From assembly GCF_900100075.1 (NCBI RefSeq), contig NZ_FNEG01000002.1:62001-126000 (forward strand): a stretch of DNA of 64,000 bases, given 5' to 3'. Under the pieces are notes generated by a model. That model was not told the DNA's origin. It saw only the letters and a list, made by a program, of their open reading frames with translations, and did no database searches. Positions 46,954 to 55,615 of this stretch are shown piece after piece (the stretch's first letter is position 1; each line of letters opens with the position of its first letter). The position numbers and the translations under genes were made by a program. The DNA is from Chryseobacterium jejuense. GTDB lineage: Bacteria > Bacteroidota > Bacteroidia > Flavobacteriales > Weeksellaceae.

Positions 46954-48132
46954 ATGAACGACGTAAGACTCAACTCTATCCTAGATAACGATTTCTATAA
47001 AATAACCATGCAGAATGCAGTGGTAAAACTTTTCCCTAGTTCTATTGTTAAATATGAATTCATTAACAGAGGAAAACACCATTTTCCGGAAGGTTTTGAT
47101 GTGGCATTAAGAGAAGCTGTTAATAAAATGGCCGAACTTAAACTTACCAAGGATGAAAAAAAATTCATGGCCAGAACATGCCCTTATATTGATCTTCCTT
47201 ATTTGGACTTCCTGGAAGGTTACCACTATGATCCGTCTGAAGTTAAAATTCGTCAGGAAGGTGGAGATCTTTCTGTCATTGTTGAAGGTCTTTGGTACAG
47301 AACAATTCTTTGGGAAGTTCCCCTATTGGCACTAATAAGTGAACTACATTATGAAATGAATCATATGGAGAGAGACTCCAATGAAGTAGTGATGAGCAAA
47401 ACCATTGAGAAAGCAGATTCTTTGGGCCGGCTTGGAGTAACATTTGCAGAGTTCGGAACAAGAAGAAGACATTCTTATAAGGTACAAAATCTGGTAATGG
47501 AAGCTTTGACACAGAAAAAAGATTCTACCTTCATCGGAAGTTCCAATGTACATTTTGCTATGAAATATGGAGTAAAACCTATCGGAACTCATGCTCACGA
47601 ATGGTTTATGTTCCACGCTGCTGAATATGGCTTTAAAATGGCTAATGAAATGGCTTTGGAACATTGGGTAGACGTTTACAGAGGTGATCTGGGAGTTGCT
47701 CTTTCAGATACTTACACTACGGATGTTTTCTTCCAGCAGTTTGATAAAAAATTCGCTAAGCTTTTTGATGGTGTACGTCACGACAGTGGTGACGCCCTTG
47801 AATTTGCAGATAAAACTATTGCCCACTATCAAAAAAACGGCATTAATCCGATGTTTAAATATATCATTTTCTCAGATGCTTTAAATCTTGAAAAAGTAGA
47901 AGAAATTACCAACTATTGTAGAGGGAAAATAGGTATATCTTTCGGAATAGGAACCAACCTTACCAATGATGTTGGCTTAAAACCGATGAATATAGTCATG
48001 AAACTTATCGGTGTACAAGCTCCTAATAAAGAATGGATTCCTACGGTAAAACTTTCTGATGAACATGGAAAATATACGGGTGACCCAAAGATGATTGAAC
48101 TGGCTAAAGAATTTTTAAGAATAAAAGATTAA
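46954..48132 (+). CDS. pncB: Nicotinate phosphoribosyltransferase
   Basis: The 392-residue protein begins with LDNDFYKITMQNAVVKLFP and has EFGTRRRHSYKVQNLVMEAL, the active-site segment GVKPIGTHAHEWFMFHAAEY with the phosphorylatable His, DTYTTDVFF and GVRHDSGD. It makes nicotinate mononucleotide from nicotinate and PRPP in the Preiss-Handler NAD salvage route. Length and motifs match the family. Single gene; a terminator follows at 48221. Confidence 0.96.
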   Translation: MNDVRLNSILDNDFYKITMQNAVVKLFPSSIVKYEFINRGKHHFPEGFDVALREAVNKMAELKLTKDEKKFMARTCPYIDLPYLDFLEGYHYDPSEVKIRQEGGDLSVIVEGLWYRTILWEVPLLALISELHYEMNHMERDSNEVVMSKTIEKADSLGRLGVTFAEFGTRRRHSYKVQNLVMEALTQKKDSTFIGSSNVHFAMKYGVKPIGTHAHEWFMFHAAEYGFKMANEMALEHWVDVYRGDLGVALSDTYTTDVFFQQFDKKFAKLFDGVRHDSGDALEFADKTIAHYQKNGINPMFKYIIFSDALNLEKVEEITNYCRGKIGISFGIGTNLTNDVGLKPMNIVMKLIGVQAPNKEWIPTVKLSDEHGKYTGDPKMIELAKEFLRIKD

Positions 48133-48220
48133 CTATAGCCTGAAATGATGAATAAAAATTATCATCATCCTATTTCTCTGGCACTTATAGAAAAATAAAG
48201 TCTAACGTCTCTATAATAAT

Positions 48221-48250
48221 TAGTGCAGGTAAAGCAAAGCTCCTGCACTA
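48221..48250 (+). terminator. Terminator after pncB
   Basis: TAGTGCAGG and CCTGCACTA pair with a 12-nt loop, followed by TTACATTTTTTAA. Confidence 0.65.
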
Positions 48251-48410
48251 TTACATTTTTTAATACTTTCAAGCCAAAACCCAAAGTGTTAAAAATTATC
48301 AAACAAAACTAATAATTCAATAAATAGTTGATTATCAATTGTTAAAATTCGTGTTTATTTGTTAATTACATAAAATATTGTTACATTCGGAAAAACAAAA
48401 ACTTTATTTT

Positions 48411-50012
48411 ATGAAAAAACTACTATTCTTGAGTTTCACAGCATTGTCAATAATGGGCAGTGCTCAGATTTTAGTCACAGAGAGCTTTGAAAATGCTCTA
48501 GACCCAGCATTTGTAATAAGCGGAGGGTATACTGGTACCGCTGGTGTTTATACAGGCTCCGCCGCCTGTGATGGTAATGGATTTATAGGAGCGGAAGTAT
48601 GGGGTGGTGGTACTTCAAGCAGAACTGTTAACTTAGTTTATACCAAGCCTTCAACTCTAACGGCTAATGGTAAAAAAATTGACATCACTTTTTCGTATTC
48701 TATACTTGCTTATGATACTGCCAGTATCATAGGAGGCACTCTAAATGTGGCCTATTCTACTGATGGAGGAACTACTTATACACCTGTGGGAAGTCCAGTT
48801 ACCCTTGCAACCACAGACACTTCCTGTGCAACGTTTACAGGGACAATCCCGGAAAGCGCAAATGTAAATGGAAATTTCAAGTTGAGAATACAGACGCTAG
48901 GAACTACAGGAACTACCTATGATTTTTATAGTTTTATAGACAATATACGTATTAAACAAGAAGTAACTGCCGCTCCAGCCTGTGCTACAATAAGCAGTCC
49001 TATCAGCGGTGCAACAGGTGTTTCTGTACGTCCAAAAATTACATGGGGTACCGTAGCAGGAGCCGAATCGTATAAATTAAAAATTGGGACCACATCAGGA
49101 GGCTCAAATATTTATTCGGGAACTATCTCAGATACCTCCTTCACTCCAACACTTGCCGGTGCTTTCCCACAAAATACACCTCTTTATGTAACTGTTACTC
49201 CAACTAATTCTTTAGGGGATGCTTCAGGATGCCAGGAAATATCTTTCACAATTGGAACTAATGCACTTCTTCCTTATTGTGGACCTCTTACCTCTAAACT
49301 TGGAACCTACTCCATATCTAATATCCAGTTTAGCAACATGACTAATCCATCTACATCAACAACAGTTGCCCATGAGAATTTCACTAGTAAAATAGCTACG
49401 GTAAACAGAGGCACTGCTTATCCAATCACTCTTCAGGGAGCCGGATTAGGAACCAATAACCGCTTTGGATTTACAGTATTTATAGATTGGAACCAGAACG
49501 GAAGCTTCACTGATGCTGGAGAAGCCTATTTTGTAACCTCCGATTTTGCAGGGGGCGCAGCAGCATTAGGTGGTACGATTACTGCTAATAAAAGTATTCC
49601 AGTACCGGCTAATGCTACTTTAGGTAATACCCGAATGAGAGTTAAATATCAATTTAACGACTCAACAACCTCTGTAAGAGCAGAATTATCAAACCCATGC
49701 GCTGATGTAAGTGAAGGGCAAGTAGAAGACTATACTATTACTGTGACTGATGCTTCATTGGCAACCTCTGAAGTGGGAGTAAACAAAAAAGCAGAAATTT
49801 CTATTTACCCTAATCCATTTAAAGATATTTTACACATTTCTGATACAAAAGGAGTGAAATCAGTTACTGTAACAGATGTTGCTGGCAGACAATTGAAAAC
49901 ACTTAAAGCAAGCAATGAAATTAATCTTTCTGATCTAGGTTCAGGTCTTTACCTGATTGGTCTTCAAATGGAAGATGGAAGTGTAAAAACTTTGAAAGCA
50001 ATTAAGAAGTAA
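48411..50012 (+). CDS. T9SS-exported protein with GEVED domain
   Basis: The 533-residue protein starts at the ATG at 48411; the longer frame begins at TTG. It has a signal peptide (MKKLLFLSFTALSIMGSAQ). Residues 20-195 form a jelly-roll-like adhesive domain with FENALDPAF and STDGGTTYTPVG. Residues 200-290 form an Ig/FN3-like domain (PKITWGTVAGAESYKLKIGT). A GEVED domain at about 295-455 contains FGFTVFIDWNQNGSFTDAGE and SEGQVEDYTITV. A C-terminal type A sorting domain (ISIYPNPFKDILHISD to the end) directs it to the type IX system. It is probably a surface or secreted adhesin-like protein. Confidence 0.92.
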   Translation: MKKLLFLSFTALSIMGSAQILVTESFENALDPAFVISGGYTGTAGVYTGSAACDGNGFIGAEVWGGGTSSRTVNLVYTKPSTLTANGKKIDITFSYSILAYDTASIIGGTLNVAYSTDGGTTYTPVGSPVTLATTDTSCATFTGTIPESANVNGNFKLRIQTLGTTGTTYDFYSFIDNIRIKQEVTAAPACATISSPISGATGVSVRPKITWGTVAGAESYKLKIGTTSGGSNIYSGTISDTSFTPTLAGAFPQNTPLYVTVTPTNSLGDASGCQEISFTIGTNALLPYCGPLTSKLGTYSISNIQFSNMTNPSTSTTVAHENFTSKIATVNRGTAYPITLQGAGLGTNNRFGFTVFIDWNQNGSFTDAGEAYFVTSDFAGGAAALGGTITANKSIPVPANATLGNTRMRVKYQFNDSTTSVRAELSNPCADVSEGQVEDYTITVTDASLATSEVGVNKKAEISIYPNPFKDILHISDTKGVKSVTVTDVAGRQLKTLKASNEINLSDLGSGLYLIGLQMEDGSVKTLKAIKK

Positions 50013-50033
50013 TATACCATAAAATATATTGAT

Positions 50034-50057
50034 AAAGCGGCAGTAAACTGCCGCTTT
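50034..50057 (+). terminator. Terminator of the GEVED protein gene
   Basis: AAAGCGGCAGT and ACTGCCGCTTT form a strong GC-containing stem followed by TTTACTTTTT. Confidence 0.88.
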
Positions 50058-50111
50058 TACTTTTTCAACCCAAACTTATAAGGTTTTATTATCTTTATAA
50101 AAATAAATATT

Positions 50112-50582
50112 ATGGTTTCAAAAATACTACTCATACTCTCTCTAATTACATTCACATTATCTTTTGCCCAGGAGAAGAAGATCGATAAACCCAAATTCAA
50201 CCAAGAACTGGCCACTTCACTGGGAGCAGACCAATACGGAATGAAGCCTTATACTATTGTAATGCTTACAACAGGAACTGCAAAAATTGAAGATAAAGCC
50301 AAAATGGGTTCTTTAATGAAAGGGCATATGGAAAATATTGGTAAACTGGCTAATGAAGGGAAGATCGTGGTAGCAGGACCTTTTCTGGAGAAGAATAAGG
50401 AAAATTACCGCGGAATGTTTATTTTCAATACAAAATCTAAGGAAGAAGCTGAGCAATGGGTGAAAACGGATCCTGCAGTTCAGGCCGGAGTTTTCAGTTA
50501 TGAAATATTTCCCTGGTACGGTTCAGCAGCTCTGCCTCTGTATCTGAAATATCATGACGAAATTTCAAAAGATAATCCTTAA
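50112..50582 (+). CDS. Exported YciI-like protein
   Basis: The 156-residue protein has a signal peptide (ILLILSLITFTLSFAQ). A YciI/DGPF-type alpha-beta barrel half follows at residues 45-135, with YTIVMLTTGTAKIEDKAK, GHMENIGKLANEGKIVVAGP and FNTKSKEEAEQWVKTDPAVQ. YciI proteins are usually cytoplasmic and their reaction is mostly unknown. The His in KGHMENI corresponds to the conserved family His. Single gene, convergent with a Cys-rich peptide gene and sharing its terminator. Confidence 0.85.
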   Translation: MVSKILLILSLITFTLSFAQEKKIDKPKFNQELATSLGADQYGMKPYTIVMLTTGTAKIEDKAKMGSLMKGHMENIGKLANEGKIVVAGPFLEKNKENYRGMFIFNTKSKEEAEQWVKTDPAVQAGVFSYEIFPWYGSAALPLYLKYHDEISKDNP

Positions 50583-50593
50583 AAATAAAGTAA

Positions 50594-50613
50594 AATCCCT
50601 CAATTGAGGGATT
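50594..50613. terminator. Bidirectional terminator, copy 1 of a duplicated hairpin
   Basis: The palindrome AATCCCTCAATTGAGGGATT lies between the convergent YciI-like and peptide genes. Its core TCCCTCAATTGAGGGA recurs exactly at 50931-50946, downstream of the paralogous peptide gene. Confidence 0.8.
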
Positions 50614-50621
50614 CTTTATTT

Positions 50622-50792
50622 CTAGTCCATACAGATAAACGGTCTTCTTGGTGGATAGCAACAATAAGGATTGCTACAGTATGTATAACCTGCCGGGCAG
50701 TATCCTCCATCCACTGGTACCAGGCATACAGCTGCAGCACCTCCTAAAACAGTTTTCAACTCATTTCTGTTTAAATTTTTTAAATTTTTCAT
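50622..50792 (-). CDS. Bacteriocin-like six-Cys peptide with double-glycine leader (copy A)
   Basis: This 56-residue gene reads MKNLKNLNRNELKTVLGG, an N-terminal double-glycine leader typical of peptides exported by peptidase-containing ABC transporters and frequent in Chryseobacterium. The mature part (about 38 residues) has six Cys at 23, 32, 39, 44, 45 and 54, with the motif SNPYCCYP. It is 60-65% identical by eye to copy B at 50958-51125, with the same Cys pattern. It lies in a duplicated cassette with a shared upstream block and terminator. Activity (antimicrobial, signalling or other) is unknown. No transporter or modifying enzyme is in the window. Confidence 0.8.
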   Translation of the reverse strand: MKNLKNLNRNELKTVLGGAAAVCLVPVDGGYCPAGYTYCSNPYCCYPPRRPFICMD

Positions 50793-50814
50793 AGTTATTT
50801 AGTTTAATTTTAGC

Positions 50815-50839
50815 TTCCTACTCTTTAAGATTTTCGGAT
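50815..50839 (-). repeat. Conserved 25-bp upstream block, copy A
   Basis: This block is identical to 51147-51171. On the coding strand it starts ATCCGAAAATCTT and ends AGAGTAGGAA. It lies 22 bp before the start codon, probably inside the 5' leader. The flanking bases differ between copies, so the block looks selected for. Confidence 0.8.
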
Positions 50840-50923
50840 TCCTCTTTTATTTCTCTTTATCTAAAAATAAATATACAATTTATTTTTTAATTAGCTAAAT
50901 TCCAAACAATTATCAACAAATTA

Positions 50924-50953
50924 AAAAAAATCCCTCAATTGAGGGATTTTTTT
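50924..50953 (-). terminator. Terminator of peptide gene copy B, copy 2 of the duplicated hairpin
   Basis: The palindrome with core TCCCTCAATTGAGGGA and flanking A8/T8 tracts lies 4 bp after the stop codon at 50958. Confidence 0.85.
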
Positions 50954-50957
50954 ATTT

Positions 50958-51125
50958 TTAGTCTATACAGATATGTGGTCTTCTCACCGGATAGCAACAA
51001 TAAGGGTTACTGCAGAATGTAAAGCCTACCGGACACATTCCATCTACAGGAGTTTCACATTCTGAAGCGACCCCTCCTAAAACAGTTTTCAAATCTTTTC
51101 TGTTTAAGTTTTTTAAATTTTTCAT
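50958..51125 (-). CDS. Bacteriocin-like six-Cys peptide with double-glycine leader (copy B)
   Basis: This 55-residue gene starts MKNLKNLNRKDLKTVLGG, again a double-glycine leader. The mature part has six Cys at 23, 31, 38, 43, 44 and 53 and the shared SNPYCCYP and final R-R-P-x-I-C-x-D. One residue is missing between Cys 1 and Cys 2 relative to copy A. It is tandem to copy A, on the same strand. Promoter: a conserved TTTGGAAT box (51241-51234) resembles a -33 element. The leader, rather than the core, is the best conserved part together with the Cys frame. Confidence 0.8.
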   Translation of the reverse strand: MKNLKNLNRKDLKTVLGGVASECETPVDGMCPVGFTFCSNPYCCYPVRRPHICID

Positions 51126-51146
51126 AGCCATTCTTTTTGGGTTTTA

Positions 51147-51171
51147 TTCCTACTCTTTAAGATTTTCGGAT
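51147..51171 (-). repeat. Conserved 25-bp upstream block, copy B
   Basis: This is an exact copy of 50815-50839, placed 21 bp before the start codon of copy B. Confidence 0.8.
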
Positions 51172-51386
51172 ATCTCTTTGATTATTGCTTTTTATTTAGA
51201 ATTAAACACGCCAATAATTACTTAATTATTTATATTCCAAACAAATATAAATAAACAAAAGCATTTAATTTAATAATATCTCCTAGTATAAAGAATTATT
51301 TTTCATTACTTTAGCTATATCAAAAATAAACTTACAAAACTGAATATAAGTAAGTTACAAACACCATAAACTAAAAAATCAATTCC

Positions 51387-51623
51387 ATGAAAAAAACAAA
51401 CTTATCTCCACTTTCGAGAACAGATCTGAAAGAGGTATTTGGTGGATATTTACATCTGCCAGAATGTCCCGGAGGATGCCCTGGTGAAGGCATGATCAGA
51501 TGCCCCGACGGATCAACCACTATGACTAATTTTATATGTATGGGGGGAAGATGTGAACCAGCTGCAAGATGCAAACCATTGGTTCTTGAACCATTTCCAG
51601 GTCCAATTACAGTCACTCCATAA
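51387..51623 (+). CDS. Bacteriocin-like six-Cys peptide with double-glycine leader (divergent member)
   Basis: The 78-residue peptide starts MKKTNLSPLSRTDLKEVFGG, a double-glycine leader of the same type as the neighbouring pair but with a different sequence. The core of about 58 residues has six Cys (27, 31, 39, 51, 56, 62), many Gly and Pro, and a proline-rich tail (PFPGPITVTP). The Cys spacing differs from copies A and B, so it is a separate class. It is divergent from copy B, has its own terminator at 51641 and is thus monocistronic. Confidence 0.78.
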   Translation: MKKTNLSPLSRTDLKEVFGGYLHLPECPGGCPGEGMIRCPDGSTTMTNFICMGGRCEPAARCKPLVLEPFPGPITVTP

Positions 51624-51640
51624 TCTGACAAATAACAAAT

Positions 51641-51668
51641 AAGGTGAGCTTTCCAGCTCACTTTTTTT
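51641..51668 (+). terminator. Terminator of the divergent peptide gene
   Basis: AAGGTGAGCT and AGCTCACTTT pair around TTCC (one G-U pair) and are followed by a T tract. It separates the peptide from the DUF5995-like gene. Confidence 0.85.
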
Positions 51669-51694
51669 ATATCTTTAAGTAAACAAAACCTACC

Positions 51695-52450
51695 ATGAAA
51701 ACTATTGAAGAAGTTCTGAAAAGACTTGATGAAATCATTATCTGGTGTAAAGAAAATAAAAGTCCTGCTGGATATTTCGCCTGTACTTACCGTATTATGA
51801 CCGCTCAGGTTTTAAAAGGAATTCAACAAAAAAAATTCGAAGACAATCCCCGAATGACCCTATTGGATATTGCATTTGCACAACGTTATCTTGAAGCATG
51901 GGAGAACTACAGCAAGGGTAAAAAATGCACCAACTCCTGGTACATTGCCTTTGAAGCAACCCAAAATAAAAATCTGCTGATATTACAGCATATTTTTCTT
52001 GGGATGAACGCCCATATTAATCTTGATCTTGGGGTTTCTGCTGCTTCTATTATGCCATACCGAAAAATCAATCCCTTAAAAAAGGATTTTGAGAATATTA
52101 ATAATGTAATTGCATCCATCAATCAGAAAGTACAGGATTCTCTGAACAAAATATGTTATCCGGTACAACTCATCGATCAGCTTTCCAATGGGAAAGACAA
52201 TGTTATTTTAGATTTTGCCATTTCCAAAGCGAGAGATACTTCATGGGCAACAGCCATCATTGCATCTAATACACCTAATTTTCTGAGAGACCAGGTAATT
52301 AACATCGTGGATTATGCTGCAGCACAGGTTGCTACCCAAATTTTAAATCCAAAAATTCTCACCCCTGCCCTGCTTAAAGAACTTAAGAAATGTGAAAGCA
52401 GTGATATTGTAAAGAATATTGAAATACTGGAATCAGCGAAAACAGTTTAA
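51695..52450 (+). CDS. DUF5995-like protein of unknown function
   Basis: The 251-residue protein has no signal peptide. It has the helical pattern and the motif GMNAHINLDLGVSAA, which I associate with the DUF5995 family, plus the N-terminal stretch SPAGYFACTYRIMTAQVLKG. The His in MNAHINLD and acidic neighbours could bind metal. No reaction is known. It is probably a single gene, separated from the peptide gene by a terminator. Confidence 0.7.
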   Translation: MKTIEEVLKRLDEIIIWCKENKSPAGYFACTYRIMTAQVLKGIQQKKFEDNPRMTLLDIAFAQRYLEAWENYSKGKKCTNSWYIAFEATQNKNLLILQHIFLGMNAHINLDLGVSAASIMPYRKINPLKKDFENINNVIASINQKVQDSLNKICYPVQLIDQLSNGKDNVILDFAISKARDTSWATAIIASNTPNFLRDQVINIVDYAAAQVATQILNPKILTPALLKELKKCESSDIVKNIEILESAKTV

Positions 52451-52463
52451 ACGAAAACAAAAA

Positions 52464-52492
52464 GGCCGGGATCTTCCTCACGGACCCCGGCC
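52464..52492 (-). terminator. GC-rich terminator of the metal efflux operon
   Basis: GGCCGGG and CCCGGCC with an inner TCC/GGA helix form a strong stem. TTTTTGTTTT follows only on the minus strand, so it serves the efflux operon. Confidence 0.8.
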
Positions 52493-52516
52493 AAATAATG
52501 AACAAATAAAAAGAAA

Positions 52517-55500
52517 CTACATTGCTTCTTTATGCTTTTTACGATAAGCATAATAGAACACAATTGGTAATATGGTAAATGACAGCAGCATACAGATAAT
52601 TAATCCACCTACAATCATAATAGCTAAAGGTTTTTGAATTTCTGACCCCATTCCGTTGGACATGGCTGCCGGAAGAAGTCCCATAGATCCCATTAGTGCA
52701 ATCATCACAACCGGACGGATTCTGCTTTTTACCCCATCAGAAATTGCTTCTTTAAGAGACATTCTATTCTGAAGATTTTCCTTCATCACTCCAATCAAAA
52801 CGATACCATCAATAGTAGCCACTCCAAAAAGGATGATAAAACCAATTCCTGCGGAGATTCCAAAGATGGTTCCCGTAAACCAAAGGGATAAAAACCCTCC
52901 GATGAATGCAAAGGCTAATGTAATGGAGGAAATCAAAGTATCTTTTACATTCCCGAAGTTGAAATACAGCAGCATCAGAATAAGTACCAATGAAATAGGA
53001 ACTACCATAGCCAACTGCTTTGCTGCTCTTTCCTTACTTTCAAACTCACCGGCCCAAGTCATTTTATGGCTTTTCGGAAGTTTTACTTCTTTTTCTACCT
53101 TTTCTTTGGCTTCTTTAATGGTACTTCCCAAATCACGCCCTTCAATATTGAATCCTACCCCAATATATCTGCTGTTTCCTTCGCGATAAATAAATGATGG
53201 CCCGGTATGATAATCAATGGTTGCAATTTCTTTCAATGGTACTTTTTTATTATCCTGGGTCGGGATCAGAATATTTCCCATCTTTTCAGGAGTATCACGA
53301 TACTCTTTATCGAATCTGAGCATCACATCAAACATTCTTTCTTCTTCGTAGAACTTGGTAGCGGCCTGTCCACCAATGGTCATTTCAATCACCGCCTGAG
53401 CATCTGCTGTGGAAACTCCATACTTTGCCATTTTGGAATCATGAAGCTGTATTCTGAGTTCCGGAAGTCCAATGTTTTTAAAGACATTCACATCTGAAAT
53501 TCCCGGAACGGTTCTGATGGAATTCGCTACCTGATTGGCATAATTTTCAAGTTGAAATAAATCATTCCCAAATATTTTAATTACCAGCGGCGCTTTTACT
53601 CCAGCTACATATTCTTCTACGTTATCCTGGATCGGCTGACTGAATCCAAAATTGATTCCCGGATATTTTTCAAGAGAAACTCTCATTTGTTCGAGGAGTT
53701 CATCTTTGGAAATTTTCTTCTTCCACTCATTTTCCGGTTTCAGCTGGATATTAAATTCAATATTAAAGAATCCTGTGGGGTCTGTTCCATCATTAGGGCG
53801 ACCAGTTTGAGTCATGACGAATTTCACTTCATCGTACTTCATCAAAATCTCCTTCATCTCTTTGGTTAATCGTACGGATTCATCCAGATTTACACTATTT
53901 GGAAGCGTAGCACGCACATAAATAGCTCCTTCATTCAGCTTAGGTAAGAATTCCGAACCGTAGTTTGAAAACCTCCAGCCACATAAAGCAAGTAAGGCAA
54001 CGAAACCAATCATAAAGCCTTTATTATGGCGAACACTAAATTCATAGATTCTATAGATGTTCACTTTGAAGAATCTTGAAATAAAGTTTTCTTTCTCCTC
54101 AATATTTTTGGTTAGTAAAAGCTTACACATCGCTGGCACATAGGTCAAACTTAGGATCAATGAACCTAACAGAGCATATCCCAATGTAAATGCTAAAGGA
54201 GAGAACATTTTTCCTTCTACTTTCTGGAAAGAGAAGATCGGCATTAAGGCCACAATCAGAATCAATAGAGCAAAGAAAATATAACTTGCTACACTTCCTG
54301 CACTCTTCTTGATGATTCCAAGTTTGGAAATTTTATTAAACCTTCTAAGCCCGATTTTTTTAGCTTTCAGTTCGAGGGCGACAAATACATGTTCTACGAT
54401 GACGAGTGTTCCTTCCAGTAGTAATCCGAAATCCAATGCTCCCATGGAGATCAGGTTTGCCGGAAGTCCCTGAATTTTCAACATGATAATCGCGAAAAGG
54501 AAAGCTAATGGAATTACTGATGCTACAATAAATGTTGTTCTCCAATTGTATAGGAAGATGAATACAATAATGGAAACCAGAATTACTCCTTCAATCAGGT
54601 TTTTAGAAACAGTATGAACAGTTGTATTCACCAATTCTGTACGGTCAATGATCGGAACAATCTGAACATCGCCCGGCAATTCTCCGCCATTCAATTCCTC
54701 TATCCTGTCTTTAAGTCTTGCAATGACTTCACTTGGATTTTCACCGCGAAGCATGATGACAATACCTTCTACTACATCATTTTCTTTATTGTACCCTACC
54801 TGACCTAATCTTGGTTTTGCTGACACTTTAACTTCGGCAACATGTTTTACCAGAATAGGAGTAGAACCTTTTACTTCAATCTGAATATTTTCAATATCCT
54901 CCTTCTTTTCCAAAAGACCAATCCCCCGCACAACATAAGCCTGATCTCCTTTTGCCACTACATCTCCGCCTACATTAATATTACTCTTCGAAACCGCTTC
55001 ATACACATCCAGGGGGGAAAGGTCGTAATTGTGTAATTCTGTAGGATTAATTTTTATTTCATATGTTTTTTCTTCACCACCAAAACTCACTACATCTGCA
55101 ACACCGGGAACAGCCAATAGCTCTCTTTCAACCACCCAATCCTGGATAGCCGTTACTTCTTTAATGGGTAATTTACTTTTAATGATATAACGGTAAATTT
55201 CACCGGTAGCTCCTGATGGCGGCTCAATGCTGTACTCTGCCCCAGCAGGAAGGTTTACATTACCGAGTTTATTGGAAGCATACTGCTGGGCATAAAAATC
55301 ATTGACATGATCATCAAAAATCACCGTAACCACAGATAATCCGAACAGGGAAATAGATCGTACCGAAGTTTTATTCGGAATAGCATTCATTTCCTTGGAG
55401 ATGGGCAGTGTGACAAATTTCTCTATCTCTTCAGCACTTCTTCCCGGCCATTGGGTAATTACTCTTACTCTGGTATTGGTTACATCCGGAAATGCTTCAA

Positions 55501-55615
55501 TCGGGGTGTGTATATAAGAATAGATTCCTCCGGCTAACAACAGGAAAGTTCCCAAAAGAACAATCAGCGAGTTTTTTAAGGAGAAGGAAACTATATTCTG
55601 TACAAATTTTCGCAT
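52517..55615 (-). CDS. Heavy-metal efflux RND pump, CzcA/CusA family
   Basis: The 1032-residue inner-membrane pump has twelve segments: one at residues 13-33, five between about 335 and 500, one near 533, and five at about 868-1025. It has two large periplasmic loops, and RND motifs such as PGRSAEEIEKFVTLPISKEM and TWAGEFESKERAAKQLAMVV. The proton-relay helix reads LDFGLLLEGTLVIVEHV: in CzcA this is DFG-x3-D-G-x6-E, so the second acidic residue is Glu instead of Asp. It exports divalent or monovalent metal ions with the adaptor and outer-membrane proteins encoded upstream. The metal cannot be fixed from sequence. Confidence 0.93.
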   Translation of the reverse strand: MRKFVQNIVSFSLKNSLIVLLGTFLLLAGGIYSYIHTPIEAFPDVTNTRVRVITQWPGRSAEEIEKFVTLPISKEMNAIPNKTSVRSISLFGLSVVTVIFDDHVNDFYAQQYASNKLGNVNLPAGAEYSIEPPSGATGEIYRYIIKSKLPIKEVTAIQDWVVERELLAVPGVADVVSFGGEEKTYEIKINPTELHNYDLSPLDVYEAVSKSNINVGGDVVAKGDQAYVVRGIGLLEKKEDIENIQIEVKGSTPILVKHVAEVKVSAKPRLGQVGYNKENDVVEGIVIMLRGENPSEVIARLKDRIEELNGGELPGDVQIVPIIDRTELVNTTVHTVSKNLIEGVILVSIIVFIFLYNWRTTFIVASVIPLAFLFAIIMLKIQGLPANLISMGALDFGLLLEGTLVIVEHVFVALELKAKKIGLRRFNKISKLGIIKKSAGSVASYIFFALLILIVALMPIFSFQKVEGKMFSPLAFTLGYALLGSLILSLTYVPAMCKLLLTKNIEEKENFISRFFKVNIYRIYEFSVRHNKGFMIGFVALLALCGWRFSNYGSEFLPKLNEGAIYVRATLPNSVNLDESVRLTKEMKEILMKYDEVKFVMTQTGRPNDGTDPTGFFNIEFNIQLKPENEWKKKISKDELLEQMRVSLEKYPGINFGFSQPIQDNVEEYVAGVKAPLVIKIFGNDLFQLENYANQVANSIRTVPGISDVNVFKNIGLPELRIQLHDSKMAKYGVSTADAQAVIEMTIGGQAATKFYEEERMFDVMLRFDKEYRDTPEKMGNILIPTQDNKKVPLKEIATIDYHTGPSFIYREGNSRYIGVGFNIEGRDLGSTIKEAKEKVEKEVKLPKSHKMTWAGEFESKERAAKQLAMVVPISLVLILMLLYFNFGNVKDTLISSITLAFAFIGGFLSLWFTGTIFGISAGIGFIILFGVATIDGIVLIGVMKENLQNRMSLKEAISDGVKSRIRPVVMIALMGSMGLLPAAMSNGMGSEIQKPLAIMIVGGLIICMLLSFTILPIVFYYAYRKKHKEAM

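Noticed and set aside
51371..51661. 96-codon minus-strand frame opposite the third peptide gene
   Set aside because: It is a shadow of the peptide gene and its terminator. The plus-strand peptide has the leader and Cys pattern, while this frame has neither.
50594..51668. CRISPR-like array from the repeated blocks in the peptide locus
   Set aside because: The repeats (25-bp block, terminator core) occur only twice each and are tied to genes, with irregular spacing.
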